This document shows positions 1-8,061 of a DNA stretch of 64,000 nucleotides, piece after piece. The notes beneath the pieces are model-generated. The model saw only the letters and a program-made list of their open reading frames with translations, had not been told where the DNA came from and did not search any database. The translations under genes and the position numbers were made by a program. Source of the stretch: Ruminococcus sp. (lineage in GTDB: Bacteria > Bacillota > Clostridia > Oscillospirales > Ruminococcaceae); the NCBI GenBank assembly GCA_021200415.1, contig JAJQGO010000019.1, positions 62,001 to 126,000 on the forward strand, given 5' to 3'. Position 1 is the stretch's first letter. Every line of letters begins with the position of its first letter.

Positions 1-278
1 GTTGCCTTGCCGAGGGGACCAACGAAATCGTGCAGACAATCGCCCTCGTTCAGGTGATTAAGCTTTTCGGTAGTAGCTCCGACAATCTGGAAAATTATGG
101 TAACAGAGCCATTTTCGCGGTCGAAATCAGCGATAGTAAGGGGAATACGCTCGCCGTTTTCATCGGTTCTGAGAATAATAAACTGACCCGGTTCAGCTTT
201 TTTAGCAATCATAGGAGCGTTAATCCGCATCAGGGTTACGGTAGGATTAAGGCTTCTTTTTTCGAGTATTTCAAACAT
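1..278 (-). CDS. NfnA/SudB-like ferredoxin-NADP+ reductase subunit alpha, 5' part only
   Basis: The minus strand reads from an ATG at 278-276 without a stop to the window edge (92 codons visible). A Shine-Dalgarno AAGGAAGG precedes the ATG. The visible protein has the FAD-domain start of the NfnA/GltA-small family: an N-terminal beta strand, KKAEPGQFIILR, then GERIPLTIADFDRE and HDFVGPLGK. In this family these residues form the flavin-binding barrel of the subunit that pairs with NfnB in NADH-dependent ferredoxin:NADP+ oxidoreduction (electron bifurcation). The C-terminal NAD-binding and cluster-binding parts lie outside the window, so the alternative (sulfide dehydrogenase or dihydroorotate dehydrogenase electron-transfer subunit) cannot be excluded. 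Confidence 0.8.
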   Translation of the reverse strand, partial: MFEILEKRSLNPTVTLMRINAPMIAKKAEPGQFIILRTDENGERIPLTIADFDRENGSVTIIFQIVGATTEKLNHLNEGDCLHDFVGPLGKA

Positions 279-494
279 TTAAATACCTTCCTTCAGAATA
301 ATTGTGTGCATCATCCGGTTAATATGGGCACACGCTCACTATTATATTATAACATACAATTTAAGCTGTAAGGTATATATTTATGATATAGTAATATTCC
401 AAATTGATATGAGATAAATAAAGAGCTATTATAAGGCTCTGTGACAGGGAATTTCAAATTCTCTGAAAAAATCGAATTTTTTTGAAAAAAGGGG

Positions 495-523
495 TTGACA
501 AATGAATTTAAACCTGCTATAAT
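495..523 (+). promoter_or_regulatory. Perfect sigma-A promoter of tRNA-Leu
   Basis: TTGACA at 495-500, a 17-bp spacer and TATAAT at 518-523, ending 39 bases before the first base of the tRNA. Both hexamers match the consensus exactly. Confidence 0.9.
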
Positions 524-562
524 AGATAAGCAGTCAGAAATGACCGCAATTGAATATGGTTT

Positions 563-647
563 GCGAGTGTGCTGGAATAGGCAGACAGGCACGTTTGAGG
601 GGCGTGTGTCGACAGACGTATGGGTTCAAGTCCCATTACTCGCACCA
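563..647 (+). tRNA. tRNA-Leu (anticodon GAG)
   Basis: An 85-nt cloverleaf with a class II long variable arm. The acceptor stem GCGAGTG pairs with TACTCGC, the anticodon loop TTGAGGG gives GAG, the T arm contains GGTTCAAGTCC, and CCA is encoded at 645-647. It reads CUC/CUU leucine codons. It has its own perfect promoter upstream and a terminator right after CCA, so it is a monocistronic tRNA unit. Confidence 0.93.
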
Positions 648-650
648 TTA

Positions 651-680
651 AATCTCATCCTTTTGGGTGAGATTTTTTTT
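651..680 (+). terminator. Intrinsic terminator of tRNA-Leu
   Basis: AATCTCATCC, a TTTT loop and GGGTGAGATT form a stem that runs into a T tract (to 680), four bases after the tRNA CCA. Confidence 0.85.
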
Positions 681-712
681 GTAAAAAAGCCTGCGTACCG
701 AAATACGCAGGC
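681..712 (-). terminator. Intrinsic terminator of the FNT-family gene
   Basis: On the minus strand GCCTGCGTA, a short loop and TACGCAGGC (689-712) are followed by TTTTTT. It lies just after the stop codon of the transporter gene at 720. Confidence 0.85.
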
Positions 713-719
713 TGCCTGT

Positions 720-1358
720 TTATTGCTTGTCGAAAAGCTTTTTCATCATGGGGATAAGCATTCCGCCCAGTGCGTTTCCCACTGCGACAGTCAGCACATA
801 CAGACCTCCCTTGAATGTGGGATTGGCTGCGAACATATAAAAGCAATCGGCAATCGAGTGATTGAAGCCACAGAAAATGAACACCATTACCGGAACTGCC
901 GTGCCGAAAACAAATGAAAAATCGCTGCCGCTTTGCTTGCATCTTTTTCCGTTGTCAACAGCCAGATACATGAGCAGTCCGCAGAAAAGTCCGAGAATAA
1001 TCTGACTGAGAACGCTGTCGTTCATTTTCGTATCCATAGCTGCGGAGGCACGCTCCTGAAGCGTCGTTCCGATTCGGGTTAATCTTGCAAGACCTGCGGC
1101 GACTCCCGTTCCGATTATGTTTCCCAGAAGAGTAATAAGAACCTCACGTATGTAAATTGGCTTGTTTTCGGGAATATACCCTACCTTTCCGGTGTAGAGG
1201 GCGAAGCCGCACTGTATGATTGTAAATAATCCGAAGCTGAACAGCAATCCGCCCAGATATTTGTTGTCAACCATTAAATAGACGATTCCGCCGATTCCTA
1301 TCATAATTCCGGACATAATTGCTTTAGCGAGAATGCTTTTAAAAGATTCAAGTTTCAT
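720..1358 (-). CDS. Formate/nitrite transporter (FNT) family channel
   Basis: A 212-residue, very hydrophobic protein with about six membrane segments. It begins MKLESFKSILAKAIMSGIMIGIGG, matching the FNT start in which the first helix carries small residues. The family forms pentameric channels for formate, nitrite or other small monovalent anions. FNT re-entrant-loop positions are visible in LITLLGNIIGTG and FVFGTAVPVMVFIFCGFNHSIAD, where FNT proteins carry the GNxxG-type motif and the conserved central residue region (N-H here). At 212 residues it is shorter than the usual 260-280, with short termini and loops. The substrate is not evident. RBS AAGGGG precedes the ATG. It is convergent with tRNA-Leu and transcribed alone. 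Confidence 0.75.
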   Translation of the reverse strand: MKLESFKSILAKAIMSGIMIGIGGIVYLMVDNKYLGGLLFSFGLFTIIQCGFALYTGKVGYIPENKPIYIREVLITLLGNIIGTGVAAGLARLTRIGTTLQERASAAMDTKMNDSVLSQIILGLFCGLLMYLAVDNGKRCKQSGSDFSFVFGTAVPVMVFIFCGFNHSIADCFYMFAANPTFKGGLYVLTVAVGNALGGMLIPMMKKLFDKQ

Positions 1359-1423
1359 GATGATACCCCTTATTGTAAGATAAATTTATGATTTATTTGC
1401 AGTGAAGTCTGAACAAAAGAAAT

Positions 1424-1450
1424 GCCCCGCCTTACTTACGTAGGGTGGGG
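1424..1450 (-). terminator. Likely terminator of tRNA-Gln
   Basis: On the minus strand CCCC.CC pairs with GG.GGGG around an 11-base loop and is followed by a T-rich stretch. It lies 24 bases beyond the CCA end of the tRNA. The T tract is interrupted, so confidence is moderate. Confidence 0.55.
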
Positions 1451-1473
1451 ACATTCGCCTGCTGAAAATCAGC

Positions 1474-1549
1474 TGGTTGGGGTGGAAGGATTTGAACCCT
1501 CGGAATAACGGAGTCAGAGTCCGCTGCCTTACCGCTTGGCGACACCCCA
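1474..1549 (-). tRNA. tRNA-Gln (anticodon CTG)
   Basis: A 76-nt cloverleaf on the minus strand. The acceptor TGGGGTG pairs with CACCCCA, the D arm has CCAAGCGGTAAGG, the anticodon loop CTCTGAC gives CTG, the T arm has GGTTCAAATCC, and CCA is encoded. It reads CAG glutamine codons. A perfect promoter lies upstream on the same strand. Confidence 0.92.
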
Positions 1550-1586
1550 GTGTCATATTCAAACGCTGTAAACATTCAGCTTTTAT

Positions 1587-1615
1587 ATTATATCACCTTG
1601 AAATGGAAATGTCAA
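1587..1615 (-). promoter_or_regulatory. Perfect sigma-A promoter of tRNA-Gln
   Basis: On the minus strand TTGACA (1615-1610), a 17-bp spacer and TATAAT (1592-1587), about 38 bases before the tRNA 5' end. Confidence 0.9.
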
Positions 1616-1657
1616 CACCTGAAATTTATTTTTATTTTTTAATTTTATCTCAGGTGC

Positions 1658-1686
1658 TTGAAATAACACGTCCCGAAAGGTATAAT
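1658..1686 (+). promoter_or_regulatory. Sigma-A promoter of the lipid kinase gene
   Basis: TTGAAA at 1658-1663, a 17-bp spacer, TATAAT at 1681-1686, 50 bases before the ATG. Confidence 0.8.
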
Positions 1687-1736
1687 ATATTATGAGCAAT
1701 TGTGCATTGCATTATTCGGGAATCTGGAGAAAGAAA

Positions 1737-2660
1737 ATGAAAAAAACATATTTTATTTATAATCCGGTGGCAGGCAAGGCAGCTATTGGCGACCGGCTTT
1801 CTGATATAATAAATGAATTTACAAAGGCAGGCTATGAGATGACGGTTCATCCCACACAGGAAAGCGGAGATGCCGTTGAAGCCGCTTCATATGCGTGTCG
1901 GGAGGGATTCGATCTGATTGTCTGCGCAGGCGGTGACGGAACTCTGAGTCAGTGCCTTCACGGAGTGATGAACAGCGAAAATAAAATTCCCATAGGATAT
2001 GTTCCTGCCGGTTCAACGAACGATTTCGCAAGAGGACTCGGCATTCCCAAGGGAATCATGGAGGCTGTCAGGTGGATAATTGACGGAACTCCCATGCCCT
2101 GCGATGTGGGCAGCTTTAACGGCAAATCCTTTTCGTATACCGTTGCTTTCGGAGCCTTCACCAACGTCACATATGAAACCTCCCAGCAGCTGAAAAATAT
2201 TTTAGGTCACGCGGCATATATTTTCAACGGAATGATGCATTTGACGAGTATACGTTCCAAACGAATGAGGATTGAGTACAACGACAATGTTTTAGAAGAT
2301 GATTTTATTTTCGGGATGGTAACAAATTCATCTTCAATTGCGGGGCTGCTTTCCCTCAGCGATTTTCTTCTTGATGACGGTCAGTTTGAGGTGACGCTCA
2401 TAAAGAAGCCGTCAAATGTTGTGCAGCTTCAGAAAATAGTTCGTTCTCTCCTTAATATAAAGGAGGAAATCGACAAGGATTATATCAAATTTTTCCGCAC
2501 GGACAAGATAACCTTCACATCCCTCAGTGATGAGCCGATAACATGGACTCTTGACGGGGAATACGGCGGAAATGACGAGGTTAATCGTGTTACGGTAAAT
2601 AAAAAGGCTGTTTCGTTTATAATCGGACCGAATGAAAATTCAAATTTTTCGGAGGTCTGA
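1737..2660 (+). CDS. Diacylglycerol kinase catalytic-domain lipid kinase (DagK/YegS family)
   Basis: A 307-residue soluble protein. The start at 1737 is chosen because GGAGAAAG lies just upstream and the protein then begins MKKTYFIYNPVAGK, the standard DAGK fold opening. The nucleotide site GGDGT is at residues 65-69, followed by VPAGSTNDFARGLGIP near residue 90 and a TLDGE motif in the C-terminal domain. Family members phosphorylate diacylglycerol to phosphatidic acid, recycling lipid released by teichoic acid synthesis, or act on related lipids. The exact lipid cannot be read from sequence. It is followed after 33 bases by the small ORF at 2694, probably in the same transcript. Confidence 0.88.
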   Translation: MKKTYFIYNPVAGKAAIGDRLSDIINEFTKAGYEMTVHPTQESGDAVEAASYACREGFDLIVCAGGDGTLSQCLHGVMNSENKIPIGYVPAGSTNDFARGLGIPKGIMEAVRWIIDGTPMPCDVGSFNGKSFSYTVAFGAFTNVTYETSQQLKNILGHAAYIFNGMMHLTSIRSKRMRIEYNDNVLEDDFIFGMVTNSSSIAGLLSLSDFLLDDGQFEVTLIKKPSNVVQLQKIVRSLLNIKEEIDKDYIKFFRTDKITFTSLSDEPITWTLDGEYGGNDEVNRVTVNKKAVSFIIGPNENSNFSEV

Positions 2661-2693
2661 ATCACGGGAAAGCTTTTGAAAGGAGTGAATACT

Positions 2694-2879
2694 ATGGGTG
2701 CAATATTATCTCTGCTTCTGGGTATGCTTTCGGGTATTCCCGATAATAATAACAATAACAACAAAAACAAAAATAAAAAATCAAACTCAAGACACGGCGG
2801 CTACGACGAAGAGGAAAGATTTGACAATGATTTCTATGACGAGGAATCTGAATCAGAGGATTATGATGATTATGATTAA
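2694..2879 (+). CDS. Small protein with hydrophobic N-terminus, Asn/Lys linker and acidic tail
   Basis: A 61-residue ORF with a clear AAAGGAG site and ATG at 2694. It has a short hydrophobic start (MGAILSLLLGMLSG), a polar Asn/Lys run, and a tail rich in Asp, Glu and Tyr. I do not recognise a family. The composition resembles a small membrane-associated protein with a charged disordered tail. It shares the promoter of the upstream lipid kinase and is followed by the promoter of the next gene. Confidence 0.55.
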   Translation: MGAILSLLLGMLSGIPDNNNNNNKNKNKKSNSRHGGYDEEERFDNDFYDEESESEDYDDYD

Positions 2880-2891
2880 ACGCTTGCTAAG

Positions 2892-2920
2892 TTGACATAA
2901 TTGAGATTATATGGTATAAT
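2892..2920 (+). promoter_or_regulatory. Perfect sigma-A promoter of acidic lipoprotein gene
   Basis: TTGACA 2892-2897, a 17-bp spacer, TATAAT 2915-2920, 38 bases before the ATG at 2959. An AAGGGGAG ribosome site follows at 2941. Confidence 0.9.
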
Positions 2921-2958
2921 GCAGTTATAGAAAATTTTTTAAGGGGAGAATATATAAT

Positions 2959-3849
2959 ATGAAAAAGAAACTGGCTTTGCTTTTGTCGATGCTTATGGTA
3001 TGCTCGTTTGCGTCATGCGGCAGCTCCGATAATGAAGAAGATGATGATACTGACGGAGAATCAATTTCAAGCAGCGTGGACGATGATGAAAGCTCCGAAG
3101 CTGATGAGGAATCCGAGGAGTCCGCTGAATTAGAAAGCTCCGACGACACGGAGGAGTCCGAGAATGAAACCTCCGAGAGCAGCGATGAAAGCTCAGAGGA
3201 TACAGACAGCAGCTCCGAGAATGAAAGCTCCGAGAGCAGCGATGAAAGCTCAGAGGATGAGGACAGCAGCTCAGATAATGAAGCCCTCAGCGACTTTGTA
3301 ATGGGTACGGTTGAGGATAACGTATACACAAGCAGCTTTGGAAATTTGACCTTTACTGCACCGGATAATTATGTTTTCTACAGCGATGAGGAGATTCTCG
3401 ATCTTATGGATCTGGGTGCGGAATTATTGTACGATGATGCATCGGAGCTTTACGCGGAGCTTGCTCAGCAGACAACTATTTATGATATGGTGGCTCAGGA
3501 TTCCGAAACAGGCGATAATGTTATAATTATGTATGAAAATCTTGAGGCATACGGCAGCGGAATTGCCGACCTCTATGACGTTGATACATATATCGAAGCG
3601 CTTGATACGCAAATGGAGTCTCTTGCCTCCTCCGGCATGACGTTCACCAAGACAGATGCGGCTGATGTAACATTCTGCGGTCAGGATTTCGTAAAAACTG
3701 AATATACCTTTACTATGGAGAGCTATGATTATACAACGTCGCAGGTATATTATATTACTAAAAACGGCGATTATATGACGGTTATTATTCTTTCCGCGGG
3801 AGCTTACGGCGACGGCGATTTGTCAGCGCTTGAATCGTGCTTTTCTTAA
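2959..3849 (+). CDS. Lipoprotein with Ser/Asp/Glu-rich linker
   Basis: A 296-residue protein. Residues 1-20 form a lipoprotein signal (KKK, hydrophobic core, then CSFASCGSS), with the second Cys as probable lipid site. Residues 25-110 are almost only Ser, Asp and Glu and contain a 19-residue tandem duplication. The C-terminal 180 residues (SFGNLTFTAPDNYVFYSDEEI onward) look like a folded extracellular domain of the kind seen in Firmicute lipoproteins that resemble photosystem-assembly or DUF-type beta domains, but I cannot name it. The acidic linker probably acts as a flexible spacer through the wall. It is monocistronic with its own strong promoter. Confidence 0.8.
   Translation: MKKKLALLLSMLMVCSFASCGSSDNEEDDDTDGESISSSVDDDESSEADEESEESAELESSDDTEESENETSESSDESSEDTDSSSENESSESSDESSEDEDSSSDNEALSDFVMGTVEDNVYTSSFGNLTFTAPDNYVFYSDEEILDLMDLGAELLYDDASELYAELAQQTTIYDMVAQDSETGDNVIIMYENLEAYGSGIADLYDVDTYIEALDTQMESLASSGMTFTKTDAADVTFCGQDFVKTEYTFTMESYDYTTSQVYYITKNGDYMTVIILSAGAYGDGDLSALESCFS
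3160..3273 (+). repeat. 57-bp tandem duplication encoding an acidic linker
   Basis: Two adjacent 57-bp units (3160-3216 and 3217-3273) encode ENETSESSDESSEDTDSSS and a near copy. They differ at only a few bases, so this is a recent in-frame duplication inside the lipoprotein spacer. Confidence 0.8.
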
Positions 3850-3924
3850 TCAGATAAAGCAGCCGAATTTGCAGCTGCGCCCTGACGAAACGGAAAAAGA
3901 AAGCACAAGGAGTCTTTTGAAATT

Positions 3925-4854
3925 ATGATATGCAGCAATATTTTGGAAGCAATCGGTCATACGCCGATTATTCGTCTTAACAGAATGAACAAAAAGGGCA
4001 GCGCACAGGTGCTTGTGAAGTTTGAGGGACTGAACGTGGGCGGCTCAATAAAAACGAGAACAGCCTACAATATGATTCTTGACGCCGAGCAAAAGGGTCT
4101 GATTAACGAGGATACGGTAATTGTTGAGCCGACCAGCGGAAATCAGGGAATAGGTCTTGCGCTTATCGGGGCAGTCAGAGGATATAAAACTGTCATAATT
4201 ATGCCTGATTCCGTCAGCGAGGAGCGCCGAAAGCTTGTGGCTCACTATGGGGCGGAGGTCATGCTGATACATGATGCGGGAAATATTGGCGACTGTATAG
4301 ATGAATGCGTAAGAACCGCAATGAAGATGAAGGCTGAAAATCCCAATGTCTACGTTCCGCAGCAGTTTGAAAATCCTGCCAACCCGATGGTACATAAGCA
4401 TCACACAGGACTTGAAATACTCGAGCAGATAGGCGGCGAGATACATGGCTTCTGTTCCGGTATCGGCACGGGCGGAACAATAAGCGGAATCGGCGAAACG
4501 CTTAAAGCCCTCTATCCTGATATTGAGATATGGGCTGTAGAACCGGAAAATGCGGCAATTCTCGCAGGCGGAACTATCGGTACGCATTATCAGATGGGCA
4601 TAGGTGACGGACTGATTCCCGATAACCTGAATATGGATATTTACGACCAGATTTACGTTGTAACGGACGATGAGGCAATTCAGACCGCAAAGGATCTTGC
4701 ACGTCTGGAGGGAATAATGTGCGGAATTTCCAGCGGAACTAATGTTGCGGCAGCCTTGAAGCTTGCGGAAAAGCTTGGTGAGGGCAAAACGGTCGTGACG
4801 GTTCTTCCGGATACGGCTGAAAGATATTTCTCAACACCCTTGTTTGATGATTAA
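3925..4854 (+). CDS. cysK: Cysteine synthase (O-acetylserine sulfhydrylase family)
   Basis: A 309-residue PLP-dependent beta-replacement enzyme that makes L-cysteine from O-acetylserine and sulfide. The Schiff-base lysine is K43 in GGSIKTRTA. The substrate loop at residues 70-74 reads TSGNQ where most CysK have TSGNT. The PLP phosphate loop GTGGT is at 181-185, and a late GISSGTN matches the ring-contacting serine region. NVGGSIKTR differs from the usual NPGGSVKDR. These variations leave some doubt about the exact acceptor (O-acetylserine, O-phosphoserine or another). AAGGAG lies upstream of the ATG. It stands alone and ends at a bidirectional terminator. Confidence 0.88.
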   Translation: MICSNILEAIGHTPIIRLNRMNKKGSAQVLVKFEGLNVGGSIKTRTAYNMILDAEQKGLINEDTVIVEPTSGNQGIGLALIGAVRGYKTVIIMPDSVSEERRKLVAHYGAEVMLIHDAGNIGDCIDECVRTAMKMKAENPNVYVPQQFENPANPMVHKHHTGLEILEQIGGEIHGFCSGIGTGGTISGIGETLKALYPDIEIWAVEPENAAILAGGTIGTHYQMGIGDGLIPDNLNMDIYDQIYVVTDDEAIQTAKDLARLEGIMCGISSGTNVAAALKLAEKLGEGKTVVTVLPDTAERYFSTPLFDD

Positions 4855-4860
4855 CCTGCA

Positions 4861-4896
4861 AAAAAAAGAGCAGCTAAGCTGCTCTTTATTTTTTTC
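4861..4896. terminator. Bidirectional terminator between cysK and the ABC transporter gene
   Basis: GAGCAGC, TAA loop, GCTGCTC (4868-4884) is flanked by A tracts on the left and T tracts on the right, so it can serve both convergent genes. Confidence 0.85.
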
Positions 4897-4906
4897 TATA
4901 TATTTT

Positions 4907-7243
4907 TTATTCCGATCTGAGAGCTTCAACTGCGTCCTTCTTGGCAGCCATTTTTGCAGGAATATGTCCGCCAATCATGGTGAGAATAGTGCTGATTGCT
5001 ACGAGAATTACAGCGTGGGAGAGCTGAAGCTTTGCAACGCCCTCAAGCTCGGTCAGATTATAAAGTAAGCTGTTTATCGGGAATGTCAGTAGCCATGCGA
5101 TAACTACGCCAAGCGTTCCCGAAAATACGCCGAGAATGCAGGTTTCCGCATCGAATACACGGGTGATGTCCCTCTTTCTTGCTCCGAGAGCCTTGAGAAT
5201 ACCGATTTCCTTTGTTCGCTCAAGAACTGATGTATATGTGATTATGCCTATCATTATCATGCTTGTGACAAGGGAGATTCCCGCAAAGGCAATGAGAACG
5301 ATTGTGATTCCATCCATAATTCCGCCCGAAAGATCAGACATAGTTCCTGCGAGATCCGTGTAAACTATGGTGTCCTCATCGGATTTATTCAGATTATAGC
5401 TGTCGAGATAGCTTAAAATGTTGTCCTTTGTTTCGAAGTCCTTGGGATAGAGCATTATGGCATATGGCGTGCTGTCGCCGCCGAGATAGGCGATGAGCTG
5501 CGTTTTAGTTTCCTCGTCAACCTCTTCCGTTGTAATGACGTTGAAGTCGCTTTCCCTCTGTGCCTTTACGATGTCGGATTCGTAATTTTCATCAACAACA
5601 AGCTGAGTAAGCTCGTCGGAGTAGGCAATTCCCGATGAAAGGAGAGCTATGGGAGCATCCTCCTTCTCACGTATGATTCCGCATATGCGCAGAGTTATGC
5701 TGCTGTCGGAGTTATACATAGCTTCGTAATCCATAGACGGCATATATGTACCATATTCCGTCTGCTCATAGTAGTCATTGTTGTTGATGAGCCTGAATTC
5801 TGTTCCCACAACCTCATCGAATTTTATTGTTTCGTCCCCCTCTGTATCGAATCCCATTGCGTTGAGAATCTGGCAGTCAAGCTCGTTGTCGGAATCAATA
5901 ACAAGAACAATGTCGGTTGTTTCCGTAGGATAGCTGCCCGCGAGGAGGTCGTAGTTCTGCTCAAGGTAAGAGCCGTCGCTTTCGTCAAGCTGCTTTGGAT
6001 AGGATGATATACCCGTCAGGAGTGAGCTTGATGAGTCTGAATCGGAGGATGAAAATGAAACGGGAATGATTCCGCTGTCTGTGCTGCGGAGAAGATTCAT
6101 GCCGGTGATTCGTGTGTATCCTATGTTGCTGCAATCGTCAGAGCTTACATTTTCAACGTAATCAAGGAAATCCTCCGTAAAAATATTCGTGTGGAGAAGC
6201 GTATTTTCCGTGGAATCATAGAGTATAATCTCATCCGTGTCGGCATATTCCGTATTGCCTGTCATGCTGTCCTGCATTTCACTTTGCATCTCACTTAAGG
6301 TTTCCTCGTCAATCTGAACAGCCGTCTGGGAAATGGTAATCGGCATTTGCGCAAGTGTCGTTCGCTCCATTTCGTCAATCTGTATCTGGAATCCGTTTGA
6401 CAGGCTCAGAATTACGGCGATTCCGATAATTCCGATACTCGAAGCGAACGCCGTCAGGAAGGTTCTGCCCTTTTTCGTGCGGATATTGTTCATGGAAAGT
6501 CCCAGTGCCGTTGTGAACTTCATTGCCGTATGGCGGAGGCTGAAGCCGTCCGATTTCGGTTTTTCCTTGTGTGGATGACTGTCGTCCACAATCTGACCGT
6601 CACTGAAGCGAATTATTCTGTCCGCGTATTTTTCAGCAAGCTCTGGATTGTGAGTTACCATAATAACAAGGCGGTCTTTAGCAACCTCCTTGATGAGATC
6701 CATTATCTGTACGCTTGTGTTTGTATCCAGCGCGCCTGTCGGCTCATCGCACAGGAGAATTTCCGGATCATTTGCAAGGGCACGGGCGATTGCCACACGC
6801 TGCATCTGACCGCCGGAAAGCTGATTCGGCTTCTTTCCGATGTGGTTGCCAAGCCCCACCTGTTTGAGAACCTCAATTGCCCGCTTATGCTTTTCCTCCT
6901 TGGAAACGCCGCTGAGCGTCATACCCATTTCAACATTTGCTACAATTGACAGGTGCATAATAAGGTTATAGCTCTGGAAAACGAAGCCGACGGAGTTGTT
7001 TCTGTAAGCGTCCCAGTCCTTGTCAGTGAAGTCCTTGGTCTTTTTGCCCTTGATGATGAGATCTCCCGAATCATAGCGGTCGAGTCCGCCTATGACGTTA
7101 AGGCAGGTTGTTTTTCCTGAGCCGCTTGCGCCCAGAATTGCGACAAATTCCTTTTCACGGAAAGCCACGCTGATTCCGTTGAGAGCCTTTGTTTCGGTAT
7201 TACCTGTGCGGTAAATCTTCGTAATATTCTTTAATTCAAGCAA
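4907..7243 (-). CDS. ABC transporter fused ATPase-permease, MacB/FtsX type
   Basis: A 778-residue fusion. The start is taken as TTG at 7243-7241 because GGAAGGAG sits just before it and the protein then begins MLELKNITKIY; a TTG six codons earlier would overlap that site. Residues 1-225 are a LolD-like ATPase: Walker A GASGSGKT at 38-45, signature LSGGQ near 143, Walker B LLCDEPTGALD. One membrane helix follows (about 255-285), then an extracellular domain of roughly 330 residues, then an FtsX domain with three helices and the ERTKEIGILKALGA loop. MacB-type transporters are mechanotransmitters for peptides, lipoproteins or antibiotics. Here ATPase and permease are one chain; substrate unknown. 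Confidence 0.88.
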   Translation of the reverse strand: MLELKNITKIYRTGNTETKALNGISVAFREKEFVAILGASGSGKTTCLNVIGGLDRYDSGDLIIKGKKTKDFTDKDWDAYRNNSVGFVFQSYNLIMHLSIVANVEMGMTLSGVSKEEKHKRAIEVLKQVGLGNHIGKKPNQLSGGQMQRVAIARALANDPEILLCDEPTGALDTNTSVQIMDLIKEVAKDRLVIMVTHNPELAEKYADRIIRFSDGQIVDDSHPHKEKPKSDGFSLRHTAMKFTTALGLSMNNIRTKKGRTFLTAFASSIGIIGIAVILSLSNGFQIQIDEMERTTLAQMPITISQTAVQIDEETLSEMQSEMQDSMTGNTEYADTDEIILYDSTENTLLHTNIFTEDFLDYVENVSSDDCSNIGYTRITGMNLLRSTDSGIIPVSFSSSDSDSSSSLLTGISSYPKQLDESDGSYLEQNYDLLAGSYPTETTDIVLVIDSDNELDCQILNAMGFDTEGDETIKFDEVVGTEFRLINNNDYYEQTEYGTYMPSMDYEAMYNSDSSITLRICGIIREKEDAPIALLSSGIAYSDELTQLVVDENYESDIVKAQRESDFNVITTEEVDEETKTQLIAYLGGDSTPYAIMLYPKDFETKDNILSYLDSYNLNKSDEDTIVYTDLAGTMSDLSGGIMDGITIVLIAFAGISLVTSMIMIGIITYTSVLERTKEIGILKALGARKRDITRVFDAETCILGVFSGTLGVVIAWLLTFPINSLLYNLTELEGVAKLQLSHAVILVAISTILTMIGGHIPAKMAAKKDAVEALRSE

Positions 7244-7306
7244 TTTACAATCTCCTTCCAATTTGTGAGATTACACAAATTCTATAGTGGTTGAATGTAC
7301 AATATA

Positions 7307-7335
7307 ACTATACAACAAACGGAAATCTTTGTCAA
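7307..7335 (-). promoter_or_regulatory. Sigma-A promoter of the MacB-like gene
   Basis: On the minus strand TTGACA (7335-7330), a 17-bp spacer and TATAGT (7312-7307), about 65 bases before the TTG start. Confidence 0.8.
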
Positions 7336-7428
7336 CGATATTTCGAGAAAGTAAACTAAATTTCACGTTTTCATCACAATGAATGTCGAATCCTGCCCCT
7401 GCCGCATATAATAGGCAGAGGGGGTGAG

Positions 7429-8061
7429 ATGATGTACACTGAAATTTTTCTTGCGCTCATTGTAAGTCTTGATACTTATCTTGCGGCGGCTGCCTACAGC
7501 GACAGCGAAATCAGGATTCCGCCGCTGTCTGCGCTGATTATAAGCTTCACGGGGGCGGCTGTTCTCGGCATATCGCTCAAATTCTCGGAGCTTCTCAGCC
7601 GCTTTATAGCTTCGGGGATATGCTCGGCGGCAGGTCTGATTATACTAATTGTAATAGGCATAATCACGATGTTCAAAAGCTTCATACGCTGTCTTATTAA
7701 GCGGCTTTCGGGGGAGGGTCGTGATTCCCTGAAAATAAACGGCTTCGGACTGGGCATAAGCATCTACCTTGATGAAACTGCCGCAGACATTGACAGCTCG
7801 AAATCCCTTTCCGCATACGAAGCGGCAGCTCTTGCGCTGGCAAGCTCTCTCGACTCCGCAGCAACAGGCATAAACTGCGGATTTACGGGGATTCAGCCGC
7901 TTCCTGCGGCAATTTTCACATTCGTGGCAGGCTTTCTGGCAATTATTCTCGGCGGTCTAACGGGCAAAAAAATCTCCTCCATGCGCCATGATTTTTCATG
8001 GGTCGGAGGAGCCATGCTTATAATTTTCGCCATATTCAGCTATGCGTTTCAAAGCTCGTAG
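7429..8061 (+). CDS. ytaF: Sporulation membrane protein YtaF-like
   Basis: A 210-residue membrane protein related to the MntP/YtaF manganese-exporter fold: two halves of three helices joined by a charged loop. The signature of the YtaF branch is seen in the centre (YLDETAADIDSSKSLSAYEA) and in AALALASSLDSAATG, where each half carries the conserved Asp (SLDTY near residue 15 and SLDSA in the second half). In Bacillus ytaF is transcribed during sporulation; its substrate is not established. GGGGGTGAG precedes two consecutive ATGs at 7429 and 7432, and either may be used. The 3' end overlaps the convergent phosphoesterase gene by 13 bp. Confidence 0.8.
   Translation: MMYTEIFLALIVSLDTYLAAAAYSDSEIRIPPLSALIISFTGAAVLGISLKFSELLSRFIASGICSAAGLIILIVIGIITMFKSFIRCLIKRLSGEGRDSLKINGFGLGISIYLDETAADIDSSKSLSAYEAAALALASSLDSAATGINCGFTGIQPLPAAIFTFVAGFLAIILGGLTGKKISSMRHDFSWVGGAMLIIFAIFSYAFQSS

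Noticed and set aside
720-735. 0A-box-like TTGTCGAAAA in the transporter gene
   Set aside because: It lies inside the last codons of a coding sequence, far from any promoter.
495-917. Plus-strand ORF across the tRNA-Leu gene
   Set aside because: It runs through the tRNA and its terminator and antisense to the transporter gene.
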